A stretch of 48,224 nucleotides of DNA from UBA5314 sp035560815 (GTDB taxonomy: Bacteria > Bacillota > Syntrophomonadia > Syntrophomonadales > Syntrophomonadaceae): contig DATMYR010000043.1 in NCBI GenBank assembly GCA_035560815.1, positions 1 to 48,224 of the forward strand, given 5' to 3'. A model generated the notes under the pieces. The model was not told where the DNA came from. It did no database searches and saw only the letters and a program-made list of their open reading frames with translations. This document shows, in pieces, positions 17,210-25,744 of this stretch; within the stretch, counting starts at the first letter, position 1; every line of letters starts with the position of its first letter. Both the position numbers and the translations under genes were made by a program.

Positions 17210-17464
17210 CTACTCCTCCTCAGCCAGGAGGTTCATCAATTCTTCGATATGAATTCGGGTTTGGCCATTTCCCATCAATTCCAACAGCATTATAATTAGC
17301 TCTTTAATGGGGACATCGGACCCGCTGTTTGCATCTTCGTAGGTACAAAGATATTCCTCTTGCTGCTGGACCATATGTTCACAGTCCAGACACTCGTTGG
17401 ATATCATGGTTGTGCTGGTGAGCGGGCAGAGCGTAAAACTGCCCATGAGAATTATCTGCTGCAT
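17210..17464 (-). CDS. Small four-cysteine protein, unknown function
   Basis: An 84-residue acidic protein. Cysteines at 13, 25, 28 and 40 are arranged symmetrically as C-x11-C-x2-C-x11-C, a plausible zinc or Fe-S site. Residues 52-84 are a predicted amphipathic helical segment (IKELIIMLLELMGNG, then IEELMNLLAEEE). GGAGGT lies 5 nt before the ATG, so I regard it as real. No family recognised. It lies between the phosphomannomutase and thiolase genes with long gaps on both sides, so probably has its own promoter. A role as a small regulator or adaptor is possible, but unsupported. Confidence 0.65.
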   Translation of the reverse strand: MQQIILMGSFTLCPLTSTTMISNECLDCEHMVQQQEEYLCTYEDANSGSDVPIKELIIMLLELMGNGQTRIHIEELMNLLAEEE

Positions 17465-17775
17465 TTCCTACCTCCATACTAGTACCCGTGCATCCATTCC
17501 CCGGCTATAGGTCCCCTTGAGTAAGCTCCGGTCATCTTCAAGATTGCTCAAGTGAATAGATGATGTGTACTTCAGGCAATTTTAGCATATCGAGCCGCAA
17601 TATTTAACCACGCAGATTAAAATATTGCCCAGGTAGCAATAGCCGGGCCCAATAAAAGGGGTAGCCAGGTGGGGAAGATGCTTCTCAGTGTTATTGCAAT
17701 AGCAAAGGCAGAACAGCTGTGTCCGGATGGAAAGGAGCGTTGGGACATCGCAGCGCCCCCCGCTTCGTTCTGATC
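17465..17775. other. 311-bp gap, no feature recognised
   Basis: No convincing gene. A 31-codon plus-strand frame (17678-17773) has a GGTGGGGAAG before its ATG but overlaps the region just past the phosphomannomutase stop and has no recognisable product. No clear terminator for the phosphomannomutase gene was found. Confidence 0.4.
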
Positions 17776-19149
17776 CTACGCTTCGGGTATGCTCAGGCCC
17801 AGCCCGCCCAGATAGGAGAACAACTGCTCCTTAATCTCCTCCAAGACCTCGGGGCTTTTCCCTTCACAGCGCACGATTAGCTCCGGGCCGGTATTGGAGG
17901 CTCGAACCAGTCCCCACCCTCCGGGGAAAAGGATACGTGCGCCATCGACTTCAATCATGTCATAGAGGGGGCGAAAATGCTCTAAAACACGATTTACTAT
18001 GGAAAACTTTTGCTCATCGCTGCTTTTCACCCGCAGCTCAGGTGTGGCATAATAGCGGGGTACATCCGCCAAAAGCTGCGTCAAATTCTGGGTGCTGTAG
18101 GATAAGATCCTGAGCAGCCGAGCCGCCGCATAGAGAGCGTCATCGTAACCATAATACTCGTCGGCAAAGAACATGTGCCCCGACATCTCACCTGTAAACA
18201 CCGCATTGATTTCCTTCATTTTTGCTTTGATTAATGAATGCCCGGTCTTATATATCAATGGCTTTCCTCCCAGACGGACAATTTCATCAATTAAAGCCTG
18301 GGAGCATTTGACCTCAACAATGCAGTCCGTTCCCGGATGTTTCACCATGATCTCGCGCCAGAATAGAATCATGAGCATATCGCCCCAAATAATGGTGCCA
18401 TCAGGGGCTACTACTCCGAGACGGTCGCCATCGCCATCGAAACCTATCCCCAGATCGGCTCCGTTATCTTTAACCGCTTTGATCAGGTCCTGGCTGTTTT
18501 CCACTTTAACTGGATCGGGATGATGATGAGGAAAGCTGGGGTCTGATTCACAATAAAGTTCAATAACCTGGCAGCCCAATTCACGCAGAAGGAGGGGGGC
18601 AATGGGTCCAGCTGTACCGTTCCCGCAATCCACCACCACGCGCAGGGGTTTAGGCCCAAGGGTAATGCGCTCCCGGATAGCCTGGATATATGCACTCTGA
18701 ATATCTACCGAAATCAGTTTTCCACGTGACTCCGCTTCAAGTTTTTCACCCCGTTGAGCCCGGTCGGCAATATCCTGGATATCGTCACCGTAAATGGTAG
18801 AAGTGCCTAGAAGTAGTTTAAATCCATTGTCAGGGCCGGGATTATGACTGGCGGTTATCATAATACCGGCGTCAATGTCCAGGTACCGGGAGGCAAAATA
18901 AAATACAGGGCTGATGACCTCTCCCAGATCGATAACGTCCAGCCCTGAAGCCAAGAGGTTTTCTACCACCAGATCGCGAAAGTGGGGCGAGCTGAAACGG
19001 TTGTCTCTCCCGACCAGCAGGGTTTTCCTCCCTTTCTCCATCACATAACGAGCAAAAGCTAGACTAATAGCATCTACCGCCTGATCATCCAGCTCACTTC
19101 CCGCCTTACCACGGATATCATACTGTCGAAATACTTGACGATTTAACAC
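17776..19149 (-). CDS. Phosphomannomutase/phosphoglucomutase
   Basis: About 457 residues, cytoplasmic, alpha-D-phosphohexomutase superfamily. Four-domain landmarks are visible: N-terminal FRQYDIRG, phosphoserine loop ITASHNPGPDNG, Mg-binding GFDGDGDRLG, sugar-binding GEMSGHMFF, and a C-terminal phosphate-binding RASNTGPELIVR. It interconverts hexose 1- and 6-phosphates for exopolysaccharide, glycolipid or wall sugar synthesis. Two GTG codons are possible starts. I prefer 19149, with AAGGGG 8 nt upstream; the one at 19155 leaves only 2 nt. It may supply sugar nucleotides to the glycosyltransferase cluster, but is not linked to it. Confidence 0.92.
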   Translation of the reverse strand: MLNRQVFRQYDIRGKAGSELDDQAVDAISLAFARYVMEKGRKTLLVGRDNRFSSPHFRDLVVENLLASGLDVIDLGEVISPVFYFASRYLDIDAGIMITASHNPGPDNGFKLLLGTSTIYGDDIQDIADRAQRGEKLEAESRGKLISVDIQSAYIQAIRERITLGPKPLRVVVDCGNGTAGPIAPLLLRELGCQVIELYCESDPSFPHHHPDPVKVENSQDLIKAVKDNGADLGIGFDGDGDRLGVVAPDGTIIWGDMLMILFWREIMVKHPGTDCIVEVKCSQALIDEIVRLGGKPLIYKTGHSLIKAKMKEINAVFTGEMSGHMFFADEYYGYDDALYAAARLLRILSYSTQNLTQLLADVPRYYATPELRVKSSDEQKFSIVNRVLEHFRPLYDMIEVDGARILFPGGWGLVRASNTGPELIVRCEGKSPEVLEEIKEQLFSYLGGLGLSIPEA

Positions 19150-19373
19150 AGCCACAACCCCTTTTTATCTATCCTTGTCCACTTTCACTGCCGTTCACAT
19201 GCATCCTTGCCCGTGCCTCTGCTGGTAGATCTTCAAAACTCATCTTCAGAAAAACAGTCTTAATGGCCATTATATTTCAATGTCCAAAAATTATGCATAG
19301 AATGCCTATTATACCGGCAGATTCGGTTGTATTAATTCTACCATAACCCGATTTTTTCCTGCTTAATCAAAAA

Positions 19374-19421
19374 TGGAGGTCGGGTGGGTATAAAGGGCTT
19401 TGCAGGCCAAAACCACCTCCA
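19374..19421 (-). terminator. Probable terminator of the gene at 19432-20007
   Basis: Outer arms TGGAGGT (19374-19380) and ACCTCCA (19415-19421) with further partial pairing (GGTGG/CCACC). On the minus strand the hairpin is followed by TTTTTGATT. It begins 11 nt after the stop codon. Confidence 0.5.
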
Positions 19422-19431
19422 CGATCTCTCG

Positions 19432-20007
19432 CTACGCTTTCTTTTCCATGCGATCTAATTGCTGGGATATCTTGTTCAGTGTACGCACCATCCAGCGGAT
19501 GGAATCGACTGCTTTATCTTCCTCCGTTAATGGCATATCGATGTTTCCCAGTAGATTCAAGAGCCGTTCTCCACTATGCTGGCTCTGCAGGACTGTGCCT
19601 TTGCCGCTGATCACTTCCAGGATCAGGTCGTTTTTCAAGCGGATCTGGCATAAACGGCGATCCGTCTGGGTTATTTCTCGAATAAAGAGCACGTCAGCAT
19701 ATCCATAGGTCTCATCGTGACCGGTCTTTTTATGACGCATCTTCAATGGGATAAAGACCCGATCCTGACCGAGGTAGAAGGGGATTAGGGTTTTCTTATT
19801 CAGCCATACGCTGACCAGCTTACGTTGTGCTCCCAAGTCGACGGCATAGTTGCGGGCCAGGGCTTGAACTACTGCCTTCAGTCCTCTACGGTCCATTAAC
19901 ACCTGGTTTCCCTCCAGGATTAATTCAGTTGCATTCCCTATGCTGCTATAGACAGGGCGCAAGCCTATCACTTGATCCCGCACTTGCTCCACCTTAGCCC
20001 ATGACAT
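19432..20007 (-). CDS. Conserved-looking protein of unknown function
   Basis: A 191-residue soluble protein, no signal peptide. It is rich in basic and beta-prone segments (RKLVSVWLNKKTLIPFYLG, DRVFIPLKMRHKKTG, RRLCQIRLKNDLILEV) and ends in a helical, charged tail (LNKISQQLDRMEKK). The centre, with paired beta strands and many Arg/Lys, could bind DNA; I considered a distant ComK-like fold but cannot support it. The start at 20007 (MSWAKVEQ) has GGGGGACT upstream; the frame reads 11 codons further. It stands alone, with its own terminator. Confidence 0.7.
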   Translation of the reverse strand: MSWAKVEQVRDQVIGLRPVYSSIGNATELILEGNQVLMDRRGLKAVVQALARNYAVDLGAQRKLVSVWLNKKTLIPFYLGQDRVFIPLKMRHKKTGHDETYGYADVLFIREITQTDRRLCQIRLKNDLILEVISGKGTVLQSQHSGERLLNLLGNIDMPLTEEDKAVDSIRWMVRTLNKISQQLDRMEKKA

Positions 20008-20311
20008 ATAAAGTCCCCCTTTTTTAATTGGAAGCACCACCCTGCACAGAAATACCCCTAAGCAGAATGTATATGAAAAATATGGAAATCCGCTGTGTTC
20101 CTATATACTATTGCAAACCTGCGCAAAGGTGCCAGGCATTTAGTAAGCTCTATAGGGGAATGAAGTCCAAAAGGCAAGTTCCAAAATACCCGCAGTCAGG
20201 ATGCACAAAAGCACCCCTACTTTCATGCAGGAGAAGCAAAGCAAGTATCAAAGTTGGAAAGTGACTGGTCATTGAAAAATGTGGTGTGGAAAAGAGGTGA
20301 GAAAACGATGC
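20008..20311. other. 304-bp gap, no feature recognised
   Basis: No gene is supported. A 78-codon plus-strand frame (20028-20264) lacks a ribosome binding site and a recognisable product. The promoter for the gene at 19432-20007 should be here, but I see no good -35/-10 pair. Confidence 0.4.
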
Positions 20312-21805
20312 TTAGTTCAACATTTGACTAAAAACATCGACCAGAGCGGGATCAAATTGAGATCCCGCGCAGCGAATAATCTCCTCCAGGGCATCGCTGT
20401 GGGATATGGCTGTCTTGTATACCCGATCATGGGTCATCACATCAAAGGCATCAATGATAGAAAGAATTCTGGCCAAAAGAGGGATCCTATCTCCACCCAG
20501 ACCATAAGGGTATCCGCACCCATCCCACCTCTCATGGTGAGCCAGGATTTCATCGGACAACACCGCCAGGTCGCGGGAAGAGCGGGTAATGCGATAACCG
20601 ATTTCAGGATGCTTCTTGATGACCTCCCATTCCGGATGGGTTAAAGGTCCAGGCTTACATAGAATTTCATCCGGTATACCGATTTTACCAATATCGTGGA
20701 GCTTGGCCAGGAGAGCCAGTCGATCCAGAGCTTCGCTGGCCAAACCCAAAGCCCGACCGAACTCCAGACAAAGTCCCCGCAAACGTTCAGCATGTTCTCT
20801 CGTCTCTGTAGTTTTCTCATGCAAAGTAATCTCCAGAGATGAGATGATGGAATTCCTAATACTGCGGCTTTCAAGCAATTTGTTGCGAAGCATGATATCT
20901 TCAGCTTCACGAAAAATCTGATTGATATCCTTCGTACTTTCTTCCTTGGTTGCTGCCCCCAAAGCCAAGCTAGGTTGGATAGGATCGGGGATTGATTCCA
21001 GGCAAGCCCGCTGAATCCTTTCGCAAACGGCAGCGGCTGTTGCCCCTGCGGTATTGCAGAGCAATAGAACAAACTGGTCTCCACCACAACGAGCAATGAT
21101 GTCCTCTTCCCGACAGCAGCTCTTTAGCAAACGGGTGGTGGTAACCAAGAGGCGATCCCCAACATTGTAACCGAAGGAATCATTAATAAGTTTTAATCCG
21201 TTGATATTACCAACAATGATACTGATGGGCAGCTGCCGTATCACATCCAGGCGTTTCATTTCCACGGTAAAAAAGGAGCGGTTATAGCTACCGGTTAAAG
21301 GGTCGTGGAACTGATGATATCTTATTTGTTCTTCCGCCTCTTTACGATCAGTGATGTCACGCCCCACAGCCTGGAATCCCTGCACCTCTCCCCGCTCATT
21401 GAACAAAGCTCGTTCTGTCCAGGTATGCCAAGTTATAGGGCTATCAGGCATAATCATACGCCTTTCCCTGACCACCTGGGGATTCTCCTGGGTTAAGCCA
21501 TGCAACTGAGGGAGAATCTCGTCTCGTTCAGCCTCGAAAACCAGGTCTAAAAAGCTCGATCCCAACAGATCCTGGGAGAACTGCTGGAAATGCTGACAGA
21601 AGGCTCGACTGACAAAGGTAAGCAGACCTTCCAGGTCATAGCGGCAAATCAGATCACTCTGTTCTTCAACAATACTGCGGTATAATTCCAACCCGCCCTG
21701 AACATCTTGATCCATCCTGGTTGCAGGTATCAATATACGATGCAGCTTGTCGCCACTGGCCGGGGTCTTTTGCCTGGGTTGGGTTCTTCTCATGCTTCTG
21801 CTCAT
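20312..21805 (-). CDS. PAS-GGDEF-HD-GYP cyclic-di-GMP signalling protein
   Basis: A 497-residue soluble signalling protein. A PAS domain lies at about 40-155 (YRSIVEEQSDLICRYDLEG, then GRDITDRKEAEEQI). A GGDEF-type domain at about 165-310 has a GGDQF signature in place of GGDEF, so cyclase activity is doubtful. An HD-GYP domain at about 325-495 is intact: H-D-I-G-K (AKLHDIGKIGIPD), HHERWDGCGYPYGL and DAFDVMTHDR. HD-GYP proteins hydrolyse c-di-GMP. The likely role is a redox- or ligand-gated c-di-GMP phosphodiesterase, with the GGDQF domain perhaps regulatory. The start has AAGGAG 9 nt upstream. Single-gene unit. Confidence 0.92.
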   Translation of the reverse strand: MSRSMRRTQPRQKTPASGDKLHRILIPATRMDQDVQGGLELYRSIVEEQSDLICRYDLEGLLTFVSRAFCQHFQQFSQDLLGSSFLDLVFEAERDEILPQLHGLTQENPQVVRERRMIMPDSPITWHTWTERALFNERGEVQGFQAVGRDITDRKEAEEQIRYHQFHDPLTGSYNRSFFTVEMKRLDVIRQLPISIIVGNINGLKLINDSFGYNVGDRLLVTTTRLLKSCCREEDIIARCGGDQFVLLLCNTAGATAAAVCERIQRACLESIPDPIQPSLALGAATKEESTKDINQIFREAEDIMLRNKLLESRSIRNSIISSLEITLHEKTTETREHAERLRGLCLEFGRALGLASEALDRLALLAKLHDIGKIGIPDEILCKPGPLTHPEWEVIKKHPEIGYRITRSSRDLAVLSDEILAHHERWDGCGYPYGLGGDRIPLLARILSIIDAFDVMTHDRVYKTAISHSDALEEIIRCAGSQFDPALVDVFSQMLN

Positions 21806-21952
21806 CGAAGATAGCTCCTTCGCCCTTCAGTAATGAATTTATCGGCAAGGCCGGGCGGATTGGTTAATGCCGCTATCCGCTCATTATGCAGGTTTTACTC
21901 TCTCTAATCCCTCCGGATAGCCTTTTAGCATGGTAATGGCCTGGTGAAAATG

Positions 21953-21983
21953 AAGCGCCCTGCCGACCATCAGCAGGGCGCTT
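21953..21983 (-). terminator. Terminator of the aminotransferase gene
   Basis: Eleven-bp perfect GC-rich arms (AAGCGCCCTGC at 21953-21963, GCAGGGCGCTT at 21973-21983) with a 9-base loop. On the minus strand it is followed by CATTTTC. It starts 24 nt past the stop at 22008. Confidence 0.75.
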
Positions 21984-22007
21984 ATTCTTTACTGTAAATC
22001 AAAGGTC

Positions 22008-23078
22008 TTATACTTCTACCGTCCAGCCAAAGAGGTCAGGGAGTTTCCCCCACTGGATGCCGGTCAATGTATCATAAATCCGGGTAGCCAGCTCACCCGT
22101 TTTGCCATCATTAATGGTGATTAGCTTTTCATCCCAGTTCAATACTCCTACCGGGGAAATGACGGCCGCAGTCCCAGTACCAAATGCTTCTTCAAGGGTT
22201 CCAGCAGCATGGGCGGCATACACCTCTTCAATGGTCAATCTTCTCTCATTAACTTTTATTCCCCATTCTTTTACGAGTCTCATGGTGGAATCTCTGGTTA
22301 TACCAGGTAATAAACTACCATCCTCCAGCGCTGGGGTGATAAGTTCATTATTTATCTTAAAAAACACATTCATCGTTCCTACTTCATCAATGTATTTCTT
22401 TTCTATTCCATCCAGCCACAAGACCTGGGTATAACCCTTTTGATTCGCTTCTTCCTGGGCTTTCAAACTGGCGGCATAATTGGCTGCAGCTTTGGTGAAA
22501 CCGAGGCCGCCTTTGACCGCCCGGACATATTGTTTTTCTACGTAAATCTTTACCGGGTTGATTCCTTCTGGATAGTAAGCCCCCACAGGGCTTAAAACGA
22601 TCATAAATTTATAAGTATGGGATGGATGGACCCCAAGATGAACATCTGTGGCGAAAATAAACGGCCTTATATAGAGAGATGTACCCTCAGCATCGGGAAT
22701 CCAGTCTTTGTCTACTGTAACCAATGTCTTAATCGCTTGAACAAACATTTCCGGATCCAAGGCTGGCATACATAGACGTTCATTGGAGTTATTCATGCGC
22801 CGGGCGTTGTCATAGGGACGGAAGATAAGAACCCGCCCGTCGGCTGTTTTATATGCCTTTAAGCCTTCAAATGCAGCCTGCGCATAATGCAGAACCATGG
22901 TAGCTGGGTCCATTTCTAAGGGTCCATAAGGAACTACACGCGGATCATGCCATCCCTTACCTTCCGTATAATCAAGGATGAACATGTGATCAGTGTAATA
23001 GTTGCCGAATCCGAGGTTATTCCAATCCGGTTTCGGCTTAGGGTTTGGGTTTTTCTGCACTAGAATTTCGTTGGCCAT
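22008..23078 (-). CDS. ilvE: Branched-chain amino acid aminotransferase
   Basis: A 356-residue PLP enzyme of fold class IV, matching the longer IlvE/BCAT type. Landmarks: an early YTDHMF and YGPLEMDPATMVLHYAQAAFEGLKAY segment, the PLP Lys in VKGGLGFTKAAANYAAS, the C-terminal EAFGTGTAAVISPVG motif, and the final GIQWGKLPDLFGWT. It exchanges the amino group between glutamate and the 2-oxo acids of Leu, Ile and Val. The start has AAAGGAG 10 nt upstream. A TATAAT lies at 23160-23165 on the minus strand, but no T-box or peptide leader was seen in the 290-nt upstream region. Single-gene unit, away from other ilv/leu genes. Confidence 0.94.
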   Translation of the reverse strand: MANEILVQKNPNPKPKPDWNNLGFGNYYTDHMFILDYTEGKGWHDPRVVPYGPLEMDPATMVLHYAQAAFEGLKAYKTADGRVLIFRPYDNARRMNNSNERLCMPALDPEMFVQAIKTLVTVDKDWIPDAEGTSLYIRPFIFATDVHLGVHPSHTYKFMIVLSPVGAYYPEGINPVKIYVEKQYVRAVKGGLGFTKAAANYAASLKAQEEANQKGYTQVLWLDGIEKKYIDEVGTMNVFFKINNELITPALEDGSLLPGITRDSTMRLVKEWGIKVNERRLTIEEVYAAHAAGTLEEAFGTGTAAVISPVGVLNWDEKLITINDGKTGELATRIYDTLTGIQWGKLPDLFGWTVEV

Positions 23079-23238
23079 AAACTCACATCTCCTTTGAAAG
23101 TGAATAAAAGTTATGGGAAGCCACGCGGCATCTCACAGCAATTTTTATTATTAAACTACATTATAGTACAATAATAAATATTTTCCCGTTTTTAATTCTG
23201 TATACAAATGCCGGTGTTGATAAATCCCCGGTTCAGGT

Positions 23239-23267
23239 TTGACTTTGCTGCCGCCATATAGTATGAA
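23239..23267 (+). promoter_or_regulatory. Candidate sigma-70 promoter for the ferritin-like gene
   Basis: TTGACT at 23239-23244 and TATGAA at 23262-23267, separated by 17 nt, about 105 nt upstream of the ATG at 23373. Confidence 0.4.
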
Positions 23268-23372
23268 GAAGATAGGCTGCTGTATAAACCTTCCATCATC
23301 GCATAGGAATATGGCAAGGGTCCGAGTTGAATGGGCGAAGAAATGCAGCGCTTACCGGAAGGAGTATTGGTT

Positions 23373-23858
23373 ATGTACGAAAAGGAATTAGAAATATTAA
23401 AAACTGCCATTGTGAATGAACAGGAGGGTTACCAGTTTTACCTCATGGCCGCTGAAAAGACAGAAGACCCGGTACTAAGAGGGGTATTCAACGGATTAGC
23501 CGCCGAAGAAGAGTCACATGAAAGCTGGCTGCGGACCACTTATCGGGACATCATGGAGAAGGGAAAACCCGGCGCTATGCTTATCGATGAATTTACCATG
23601 TCGCCCGAAATTTTTACCCTGGACAAACTCAAAGAAGCTGGTGGAATCATCATTGCTGCTTTAAAGGTAGGGGTGATGATGGAGAAGGCTTCTATGGATT
23701 TCTATCGACAGGCTGCTGCTCGAACCGAAATTGAAGAAGTAAAGCAGCTCTTGCTGACCCTGGGCAAATGGGAAATGGGCCATCTCGACCGCCTGGAAGA
23801 CGCTTATGATTTCGCTCGTGAGGAATGGTGGGAACAGCAAGGATTTTCGGAATCCTGA
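23373..23858 (+). CDS. Ferritin-like/rubrerythrin-type diiron protein
   Basis: A 161-residue soluble protein of four predicted helices. Candidate diiron ligands are Glu in NEQEGYQFY (helix 1), E-x-x-H in AAEEESHESW (helix 2), Glu in MMEKASMDFY (helix 3) and E-x-x-H in KWEMGHLDRLED (helix 4). This is the erythrin pattern; no C-terminal rubredoxin domain is present. Such proteins in anaerobes handle peroxide or store iron. I chose the ATG at 23373 because GGAAGGAG lies 8 nt upstream; the frame extends 14 codons earlier. It converges with the CmpB-like gene, 18 nt between stops. Confidence 0.85.
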   Translation: MYEKELEILKTAIVNEQEGYQFYLMAAEKTEDPVLRGVFNGLAAEEESHESWLRTTYRDIMEKGKPGAMLIDEFTMSPEIFTLDKLKEAGGIIIAALKVGVMMEKASMDFYRQAAARTEIEEVKQLLLTLGKWEMGHLDRLEDAYDFAREEWWEQQGFSES

Positions 23859-23876
23859 TCCCGTCCGGTCACCTCT

Positions 23877-24308
23877 CTAACGGTCGATGCGGATCAGAAT
23901 CCTGTCCATCTGATCGTGGATTTGTTCGAAGAGTAAGCCTGCCATAAACCAAACCGGGATATAATCAAGACGAATGAAACCGTCCACCACAAAGCGGCTC
24001 TGGCCTGAATAATCCCAGGGGCAGACCCCGATAATGAGCTGCAGGATCCATCCACTGGAATATTCCATGCCCAGAATCAGGGATGCCCAAATGAATCCAC
24101 GCACCGGCCAGGGAGCGGAACGAATCTGGTCGTGCAATGGTTCCAAAAGGAAAGCCAATCCGTAGATCGGGAACATCCAAAGGTAAGTTTTGGCTGGGAG
24201 ACTGAGGGATCTCTGGATCAGGGACCCAAAACCGGTAAAAAGGATTTCTGCCACCCAACCGATAAAGCCATATAATACAAATTTTCTACCCATAGGTGTA
24301 GTTTGCAT
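23877..24308 (-). CDS. CmpB-like putative membrane protein
   Basis: A membrane protein of about 143 residues with four hydrophobic segments. The opening FVLYGFIGWVAEILFTG, the middle WMFPIYGLAF and GMEYSSGWIL, and the WDYSG motif match the family annotated as putative ABC-transporter type IV (CmpB, PF06541); function is unknown. It possibly sits in the cytoplasmic membrane without a separate ATPase. The start is uncertain: GTG 24311, ATG 24308 or ATG 24293, none with a strong ribosome site. It is divergent from the amidohydrolase gene at 24400, leaving about 90 nt for two promoters. Confidence 0.78.
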   Translation of the reverse strand: MQTTPMGRKFVLYGFIGWVAEILFTGFGSLIQRSLSLPAKTYLWMFPIYGLAFLLEPLHDQIRSAPWPVRGFIWASLILGMEYSSGWILQLIIGVCPWDYSGQSRFVVDGFIRLDYIPVWFMAGLLFEQIHDQMDRILIRIDR

Positions 24309-24399
24309 CACGGGGCGGCATATGTTTCTGCTAAATATTGTTATACGACCGTCTTCGTTAGAAAGAGCCTACAGCCTGAAAAAAAGGAGGCCAACTGCC

Positions 24400-25509
24400 T
24401 TGCCCACCGGGTATTTGGATGCGCATATTCATTTGTGGGAATTCTGTCTTTTTCATAGTTTTACAAGCCTGGAGGAAGCCACCTGCCTGGATGAGTGCCG
24501 GGCGTGCTTACTTTCCAACCCTCTATCCGAATGGCTGGTGGGCGTACGATTTAATCAAGAGAATATTAAGGAAAAGCTGATGCCGGACCGCAGTATGTTG
24601 GATGCCTGGTTTGGGCCGCAGCCTGCTTTGTTAGTGCGTAGTTGTCTGCACCTGATCAGCCTTAATAGCGCGGCTATGCAGCGGTTGGATATGCATTCTC
24701 CCAACGGTTTGTTTCTGGAGACCGATGTTTTTTCCACCCTGACCCGCCTCTTTTCCTTTTTAGAACTAGACCCTGCCGTTGTGGTGCGCCGGGGATGGGA
24801 ACTTTTGTCCTTAAAGGGTATTGACCGGGTCATCGACATGGCTATGGATAAGAACAAGCGACCTTATTTCGAGCGCCTTGATTTCTATACCGTCGATTGG
24901 GATCTATTGGATGAGTCTCTGGGTTTCAAGATATTTTTAGACGGCAGCCTGGGAGCTCGAACAGCAGCTTTGAGTGTTCCTTACGATGATGCTCCCGACA
25001 ATCTCGGCTGTCTTAACTATGATGATGACCGCCTCATGCAAATCGTTGAGGAAGTACACAAACAGGGGAAACCGGTAGCGTGTCATGCCATTGGCGACCG
25101 GGCGGTAGCTCAGTTTTTGCGCGTTATCAGTCAAAGCCGCCACCAGTTGGACCGTCTGGAGCATCTGCAGTACGCCAGTCATGAACAATTAGATCTATTA
25201 GCTAGTTTGGATATTCCAGTATGCATTCAGCCGGTTTTTTCAGTGGAATTACCCTGGGCTCGCCTACGCCTGGGTCCGGCCCGTATGGAGACGGCCTACG
25301 CCTGGAGCTTGATGCGAAGTAAGGGGATACGCCTGCTTGCTGGATCTGACGCCCCAGTGGACCAGGTTGACCCTCTTTATGCAGCAGGTGCAGCGCATGC
25401 GCAAAAAGGCAACCAACACCTGGACAAAGAGGTAGTATTACAACTTTTTGCCCGGGATAACTGGAATTACTATGGCTGGAAGCCTGGTGCAGTGCCCAAC
25501 CCAGGATAA
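24400..25509 (+). CDS. Short YtcJ-like amidohydrolase
   Basis: A 369-residue metal-dependent hydrolase of the amidohydrolase-3 group. The metal motif H-x-H is at His9/His11 (YLDAHIHLW), followed by GSLGARTAAL, HAIGDRAV, RLEHLQYAS and the late Asp motif GSDAPVDQVDP. Family members usually have 60 or more residues before the HxH forming a beta-sandwich, and about 530 in all; this one is clearly shorter. I chose the TTG at 24400 because AGGAGG lies 9 nt upstream; an ATG at 24322 is in frame but has a weak site. Substrate unknown. No plus-strand operon partner is certain. Confidence 0.82.
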   Translation: MPTGYLDAHIHLWEFCLFHSFTSLEEATCLDECRACLLSNPLSEWLVGVRFNQENIKEKLMPDRSMLDAWFGPQPALLVRSCLHLISLNSAAMQRLDMHSPNGLFLETDVFSTLTRLFSFLELDPAVVVRRGWELLSLKGIDRVIDMAMDKNKRPYFERLDFYTVDWDLLDESLGFKIFLDGSLGARTAALSVPYDDAPDNLGCLNYDDDRLMQIVEEVHKQGKPVACHAIGDRAVAQFLRVISQSRHQLDRLEHLQYASHEQLDLLASLDIPVCIQPVFSVELPWARLRLGPARMETAYAWSLMRSKGIRLLAGSDAPVDQVDPLYAAGAAHAQKGNQHLDKEVVLQLFARDNWNYYGWKPGAVPNPG

Positions 25510-25607
25510 TTGGGTTCCTTCATTCCCAGCCAAAGCAGCTGGCAAGATGATGTGGAATTAGCCATACCGAGACACAACAATATTCTTACGAATGGCAGGT
25601 GCAATAA

Positions 25608-25739
25608 ATGTTAAAAAAGGTTTTGGGGGCCCTGGTCACATACAAATGGGGTGTATTGGTGGCTTTGATAATGCTGGGGATTGGAGTCTTCACGATTCTA
25701 CTGTTCTCCAAACTCCGTTTTGTCCCATTGGGAACATAG
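25608..25739 (+). CDS. Predicted 43-residue single-span membrane protein
   Basis: Open frame of 43 codons: a basic start (MLKKVLG), a hydrophobic span at about 15-34 (GVLVALIMLGIGVFTILLF), then a short basic tail (SKLRFVPLGT). AGGTG lies 6 nt upstream of the ATG. Composition and positive-inside layout are typical of small bacterial membrane proteins. It lies 98 nt after the amidohydrolase stop and ends 5 nt before the convergent dipeptidase stop at 25745. It may share the amidohydrolase transcript. No family is recognised; chance is not excluded. Confidence 0.5.
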   Translation: MLKKVLGALVTYKWGVLVALIMLGIGVFTILLFSKLRFVPLGT

Positions 25740-25744
25740 ATTGC

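Noticed and set aside
16966..17299. Two overlapping small frames (minus 16966-17178, plus 16982-17299)
   Set aside because: Neither has a ribosome binding site; the plus frame runs over the well-supported four-cysteine gene; translations look random.
17678..17773. 31-codon plus-strand frame with a purine-rich upstream stretch
   Set aside because: Very short, convergent onto the phosphomannomutase stop, no hydrophobic span or motif, composition looks random.
19432..20007. Possible ComK-like competence regulator
   Set aside because: Only a loose resemblance of the central beta-rich segment and basic composition; no ComK signature could be matched by eye.
20028..20264. 78-codon plus-strand frame in the gap before the GGDEF/HD-GYP gene
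   Set aside because: No ribosome site and no recognisable product; many Cys and Arg as expected of noncoding sequence.
23079..23330. T-box or leader attenuator before the aminotransferase gene
   Set aside because: No T-box motif, no specifier-like stem and no terminator in the leader; only an isolated TATAAT.
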